The notes under the pieces are model-generated. The model ran no database searches and had not been told where the DNA came from. It was given only the letters and a program-made list of their open reading frames with translations. Source: Anaerolineae bacterium (GTDB lineage: Bacteria; Chloroflexota; Anaerolineae; Aggregatilineales; Aggregatilineaceae). From it: a stretch of 9,125 nt of DNA. A program made the translations under genes and the position numbers. The DNA lies in NCBI GenBank assembly GCA_018056405.1, contig JAGPFT010000079.1, positions 1 through 9,125 on the forward strand, written 5' to 3'. Shown here one piece after another: positions 1 to 4,500 of this stretch (position 1 is the stretch's first letter; each line of letters opens with the position of its first letter).

Positions 1-2
1 GG

Positions 3-221
3 GCAGGCGCGTTGGGGCTGGTCATCCTCGGCGTGGTCAGCTACGCCATCCCGCGCGTGGGCGTTGCGCCGACGGTGACGCTCATCGTCGCCGGGCAGCT
101 TACGCTGGGCGTGGTGCTCGACCATTTCGGGCTGCTCGGCGCGGAAGTCCGTCACCTCGACCTGCAACGTTTGATCGGCGTCGCCGTGCTGTTCGTCGGC
201 GTGTGGCTCATCGTCCGCTGA
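3..221 (+). CDS. DMT-family transporter, YdcZ/DUF606-like (3' end only)
   Basis: This is the C-terminal ~72 residues of an integral membrane protein whose frame is open to the left edge, so the true start lies outside the window. Two hydrophobic segments are visible: one around VILGVVSYAIPRVGVA running into TVTLIVAGQLTLGVVL, and a last one, LIGVAVLFVGVWLIV, ending at the TGA. The pattern of a 'PR-x-GVA-x-T' stretch, 'VAGQL', 'DHFGLLG' and a terminal 'RLIGVAVLFVGVWLI' helix is characteristic of the YdcZ (DUF606) branch of the drug/metabolite transporter superfamily, whose members are small inner-membrane proteins of mostly unknown substrate. The substrate cannot be told from this fragment. The gene ends tail-to-tail with the next gene and overlaps it by 14 bp. 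Family assignment is by recalled sequence pattern; I am fairly confident of the family and have no view on transport specificity. Confidence 0.8.
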   Translation, partial: AGALGLVILGVVSYAIPRVGVAPTVTLIVAGQLTLGVVLDHFGLLGAEVRHLDLQRLIGVAVLFVGVWLIVR

Positions 222-1335
222 GCAGCGCCGCGAACGCCTGATCGTAGAGGGGGGCCATCTGCGCCCAGTCGAACCCGGCCACGTGCGCGCGCAGCTCCGG
301 CGGGGCGGGGCGCCGCTCGCGCAAGCGGGCGCGCAACAGCGGCAGCAAGTCCCCATCCTTCGCGTAGATCGTCTGGGCGTGCCATGCTTCCGGCACCAGC
401 GCCGGATAATTCAGGCGGCGCGGCAGGACGGGCCAGCAGCCGCAGGTGATCGCCTCCACCACGCTGATCCCGAAGAAATCCTGGTTGGCCGTGCTGACGG
501 CGATATCCGCTTCCCACAGCAGCCGCGCGTAGTCGGCGAAGGACTCCACGTAGCCGAAGCGCACCACGCGCGCGCCCAATCGCTCGCGCGCCGCGTCGAA
601 CTCCGCCGGGTCCTGGCGCGTGTTCTCGCCAACGATGGTCACCTCAAAGGGGACGCCCTCTGCCGCCAGCGCGTCCAGCGCGGCGAAGAACGGGGCCGGA
701 TTCTTGTCGTATTCCCAGCGGTGATTCCACAGGATCAGCGGCGGGCCGGCCGGGTCGCGGGCGGCGGCGGGGCGGTGCGCGTCATAGCGGCGCAGGTCGA
801 GGCCGACGGGCAGCACGCTGCTGCGCGCGCGGATGGCCTCCACCGTGTGCAGACCCGTGTGGTCGGGGTAGTGCTTGAGCAGGCGCGGCAGTTCATCCAG
901 GAAGGCGTCGCGGTGAAAGGCGCTGTTGAAGAACACAGCGTCGGCGGCGAGGGCGCTGGTGTAGTTGATGAAGGCGTAATGCTGCTGGAGCTTCTGGCGC
1001 GGCCCGCGCGGGTAGGTGAGCTGGTTTTCGTGGAAGTAGAGCGCCGCCGGGATGCGCGCCGTGAGCGGGCGGGTGAGGGCCAGGAACGTCGTCAGGTCGA
1101 GCATATCCGAGGCGACGATCAGGTCAGGCGGCGCGTCCAGGGCGCGGAATCGCTCGGCCAGCGCCACCGCCCCGCCCAACATGCGCCACTGCCAGAACTG
1201 CCCTTCCAGCGTGAGCAGGTGTACGTCGTGGGCGCTGTGCGCCGCGTAGCCGCGCAGCCAGAGGGCGTGCGAGCCGGTGTCGTAGGGTTCGAGGAGCAGG
1301 AGGCGCATGGGGGAGTTAGCGGCCTTCGGCGTCAT
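208..1335 (-). CDS. GT-B glycosyltransferase of the tRNA-queuosine mannosyltransferase-like (GTDC1/QTMAN, DUF3524) family
   Basis: A 375-residue cytosolic protein with no signal peptide or membrane segment. The N-terminal half (from residue 10, RLLLLEPYDTGSHALW, through YFHENQL at 100-106) matches the DUF3524/QTMAN_N domain. The C-terminal half is a Rossmann-type glycosyltransferase domain: LWNHRWEYDKNP (202-213), VTIVGE (232-237), then QDFFGISVVEA (285-295) followed by CGCWPVLP, the equivalent of the donor-binding 'FFGxxxxEAxxCGCxP' of animal GTDC1. The animal enzyme mannosylates queuosine in the anticodon of tRNA-Asp from GDP-mannose; the bacterial substrate is inferred only by family, so a different sugar or acceptor is possible. 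Start choice: ATG at 1335 is preceded by GAGGT seven bases upstream. ATG at 1308 (MRLLLLEP, 366 aa) fits the domain edge but lacks a ribosome binding site. The frame stays open up to 1494, but that part translates a palindromic repeat and is unlikely to be protein. Confidence 0.85.
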   Translation of the reverse strand: MTPKAANSPMRLLLLEPYDTGSHALWLRGYAAHSAHDVHLLTLEGQFWQWRMLGGAVALAERFRALDAPPDLIVASDMLDLTTFLALTRPLTARIPAALYFHENQLTYPRGPRQKLQQHYAFINYTSALAADAVFFNSAFHRDAFLDELPRLLKHYPDHTGLHTVEAIRARSSVLPVGLDLRRYDAHRPAAARDPAGPPLILWNHRWEYDKNPAPFFAALDALAAEGVPFEVTIVGENTRQDPAEFDAARERLGARVVRFGYVESFADYARLLWEADIAVSTANQDFFGISVVEAITCGCWPVLPRRLNYPALVPEAWHAQTIYAKDGDLLPLLRARLRERRPAPPELRAHVAGFDWAQMAPLYDQAFAALLSGR

Positions 1336-1338
1336 GCG

Positions 1339-1439
1339 GTTTACCTCACCCCCAGCCTCGCTTCGCTCGGTTCTCCCCCTCTCCATGCATGGAGAGGGGG
1401 AAACGAGGCGCGTCAGCGCCGAGTGGGGGTGAGGTAAAC
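1339..1439. repeat. ~101-bp interspersed palindromic element
   Basis: A large imperfect inverted repeat lies just upstream of the glycosyltransferase. The outer arms, GTTTACCTCACCCCCA at 1339-1354 and its exact reverse complement at 1424-1439, match over 16 bp. The core at 1374-1401 is a perfect 28-bp palindrome centred on ATGCAT at 1385-1390. Between them, CCTCG (1356-1360) matches CGAGG (1404-1408), while the remaining flanks differ. No transposase and no target-site duplication are visible, and there is no T-tract to make the core a standard terminator. The 'CCTCACCCCC...CTCCCCCTCTCC' composition resembles multi-copy intergenic repeats I associate with Chloroflexota and cyanobacteria; only one copy is in this window, so membership of a repeat family is inferred. 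Confidence 0.8.
1343..1347 (-). promoter_or_regulatory. Ribosome binding site of the glycosyltransferase, within the repeat arm
   Basis: Read on the minus strand this is GAGGT, seven bases before the ATG at 1335, a good match to part of AGGAGGT. It decides for the 1335 start over 1308. It lies in the 3' arm (in mRNA orientation) of the outer stem of the palindromic element, so it would be base-paired whenever that stem forms. Confidence 0.5.
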
Positions 1440-1501
1440 GTGGGGATGGCGACCTGTCTGTTCGATCATGTGCCCGGAGCCGCGTCTGCGCCAACCCCCG
1501 A

Positions 1502-1534
1502 ACTCCAAACTCCCGACTCCCGACTCCTCACTCA
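1502..1534. repeat. Short heptamer tandem repeat at the ftsK 3' end
   Basis: In strict 7-base register the plus strand reads ACTCCAA, ACTCCCG, ACTCCCG, ACTCCTC, ACTCA. On the minus (sense) strand this is an array of GGAGT-ending heptamers starting inside the ftsK stop codon (1532-1534) and continuing into the spacer. Four full units plus a partial one. It resembles the short tandemly repeated sequences found between genes in some cyanobacteria and Chloroflexota; a role is unknown. Confidence 0.7.
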
Positions 1535-4500
1535 ATCGTACTTGATCACCTCGCGCGGTTTGCTGCCCTCCTGCGCCGGGCCGATGATGCCGTCCTCCTC
1601 CATGCGGTCAATCAGCCGCGCCGCGCGCGTGTAGCCGATGCGCAACTGGCGCTGTAGCAGCGAGATGGACGCCTTACGCAGGCTCTGCACCAGCTCAACC
1701 GCCTGGTCGTACAGATCGTCCTCGCCGTCGCCGTCCGCGTCGCTGATCTCTTCCGAATCCCACAACGCCGCCTGCTGGGCGGGCGGCTGGCTGGTGCGGC
1801 GACCCACGCGCGCCCCGCGCCCTTCCTCGGCACCGAGCGCGATCTCGCGGCCCGGCACGGCCAGGCCATCGGAGCCGGCTTTCTGCACAAGCTGCGCGCG
1901 CCAGAAGCTAGTGATGCGTGTGATCTCCTCATCAGAGACGTAGACGCCCTGCATACGCTGCGGCGCTGCCGCGTCCGGCGACTGGAAGAGCATGTCGCCG
2001 CGCCCCAGCAGCTTTTCCGCGCCCGGCTGGTCGAGGATGACCCGCGAGTCCACCGACGAGGCGACCATGAAGGCGATGCGCGCCGGGAAGTTGGCCTTGA
2101 TCAGCCCGGTGATGATGTCCACGCTGGGCCGCTGCGTGCTGATGATCAGGTGAATGCCGGTCGCGCGGGCCATCTGCGCCAGGCGAGCCAGCAGCCGCTC
2201 CGTCTCGTCGGGAGCCAGCATCATCAGGTCGGCCAGTTCATCAATGACCACCACGTAGTAGGGCATCCGCCGCTGGTCGGGGCCGATCTTCTTGTTGTAG
2301 TCGAGGATGTTGCGCGCGCCGATAGCTGCGAACTTGTGGTAACGCGACTCCATCTCGCGCTGCACCCACTGCAACACCCCGACGATGCGCTCCAGGTCCA
2401 CCACCACCGGCGCGACCAGATGCGGAATGCCGTTGTAGCTGGTCAGCTCGACGCGCTTGGGGTCTACCATGATGAACTGCACGTCGTCCGGCGTGTTCTG
2501 CAGCAGCAGGCAGGCGATGATGGCGTTGACGCACACCGACTTGCCGGAGCCGGTCGTGCCAGCGATGAGCAGGTGCGGCATGGCCGTCAGGTCGGCGGCG
2601 ACCGGTGTGCCGTCCACGCCCAGGCCCAGGGCCAGGCGCAGCCTGGACTCGATGCGCGTGAACTCCGGCGCTTCCATGATGTCCAGCAGGCTGACCAGGG
2701 CCACCTCGTCGTTGGGCACCTCGATGCCAACCATGCTCTTGCCCGGCACCGGCGCTTCGATACGAATGGACTTGGCGGCCAGGGCCAGGGCCAGGTCGGC
2801 GTCCAGGCGGGCGATGGCCCCCACCTTGACCCGCTGCTTTTTGCCGCTGCGCGTGATCAGGTAGTCCGGCTCGATGCCGAACTGGGTGATGACCGGGCCG
2901 GGGTTGACCTCGACGACCTTGCCGGGCGCGCTGAAGCTGGCCAACGTGTCCTCGATGACGCGCGCCTTGTCGAGCAGCACGTCGTCGTTGACGCGCCGCT
3001 CTTCGCCCCGCTTGAGCAGCCGCCGGAAGTCGGGCAGCTCGTAGGCAATCTGGCGCGGGGCGGGCGTGGCGATGCGGCGTTCCGGGGCGTTGCTGCCGGT
3101 GCCGGTGACCGCCACCGGCTGCGACGGGCGGCGCGGCGCGGGACGGCGCACAACCGGCGGGGCAGCGCGTTCCGTGTGCTGCTCAGCCTTCGGTTCATCA
3201 TGCGGGGCCGCCGCGCCAGGCTGCGAATCGGTGAGGTGCGCCGGTTCCGCCTTCTTGGTCAGGCCGGGATCGGGTTCTGGCTCCAGCACGGCCTCCGGCA
3301 ACGGCTCGGCGCGGCGGGTAGGGACGGGTTCAGCGGCGGGCGGCTTCGGCTCCGGCGCGCCCGGCAGGGGACTCGCACCCCATCCTTCCAACTGCTCGCG
3401 GCGGCGCAGCAATTCGGGGTGCGCCGGACGCGCCATCCGCTCGGTGAAGGGAAGCGGCGCGTCTTCTTGGGGTGCACCCGCGCTTGGGGGCGCTTCGTCC
3501 GCCGTTGCTGGAATGTCGCGGGACGGGCGCGGCCCACCCTCGTGCGGCGCGGCGGGCGGAGTCGCACTGTGCAGCGGGGCGCGAGGGACAGTCTTCTCGG
3601 CGGGGGCACTCTCGTCTGGCAGGGAGACGCGCGCTGGCTCGTCATCGCCCGACTGATCGCGGCTCAGGGCGCGGCCCAGGAGAGCCGCCGCCCCCAACGC
3701 TCCCGCAGCGGCTGCCGCATCGCTCAGCCCGCTGTGCTCGGAACGGCGCTCCTCATCCGGCGCGGGCGGCGTGGCCGGGGCAGGTTCGGAGGATGGGCGG
3801 CGCGGCTCAACGGGGCTGACCGGCGGCATCCCTCGTCCGAAGAAGGAACGCATCCGCTCGGCGGGCGCTTCCGGCGACCCGGCGGCTTTCGGCTCCGCAT
3901 CGCTCCCGGCAATCTCTCCGGCGTCGCGTGGAGTGCGGCCTAGCGGACTGTGCGCGAAGGGCAGACGGCGTTCGCCCTCGGCGGGCGCTTCCGGCGACCC
4001 GGCGGCTTTCGGCTCAGCGCCGCTCCTGGCAATCTCTTCGGCGTCGCGCGGAGTGCGGCCTAGCGGACTGCGCGCGAAGGGCAGACGGCGTTCACCCTCG
4101 CCCGGCGCTTCCGGCGACCCGGCGGCTTTCGGCTCAGCGCCGCTCCCGGCAATCTCTTCGGCGTCGCGCGGAGTGCGGCCTAGCGGACTGCGCGCGAAGG
4201 GCAGACGGCGTTCGCCCTCGGCGGGCGCTTCCGGCGACCCGGCGGCTTTCGGCTCAGCGCCGCTCCCGGCAATCTCTTCGGCGTCGCGCGGAGTGCGGCC
4301 TAACGGACTGCGCGCGAAGGGCAGACGGCGTTCGCCCTCGGCGGGCGCTTCCGGCGACCCGGCGGCTTTCGGCTCTGCATCGCTCCCGGCAATCTCTTCG
4401 GCGTCGCGCGGCCTGCGTCCGAACGGCAGGCGTCTGCGCGCCGGCGACTGATCTTCTGGCTTGGGGGCGGAAACGTCTTTCTGCGCCTCGGCGGGCGGGA

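Noticed and set aside
1374..1401. 28-bp perfect palindrome considered as the ftsK terminator
   Set aside because: It is a strong stem but is about 130 bases past the stop and has no T-tract on either strand; it fits better as the core of the larger palindromic element.
283..1437. 384-codon plus-strand frame opposite the glycosyltransferase
   Set aside because: Antisense to a clear QTMAN-family protein and without recognisable motifs of its own.
1309..1494. Longer glycosyltransferase reading frame beginning at 1494
   Set aside because: The added residues translate the palindromic repeat and flanking spacer (RERSEAGGE-type sequence), precede the family's normal N-terminus, and lack a ribosome binding site; 1335 is better supported.
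2150..3943. 597-codon open frame on the plus strand, opposite ftsK
   Set aside because: It is antisense to the FtsK motor and linker, has no recognisable domain, and its composition (runs of R, G, A, H) is what a GC-rich coding strand gives in its shadow frame.
3860..4438. Regular 120-bp periodicity considered as a CRISPR array or satellite
   Set aside because: No alternating unique spacers; the whole unit is conserved, stays in frame and encodes a continuous FtsK linker.
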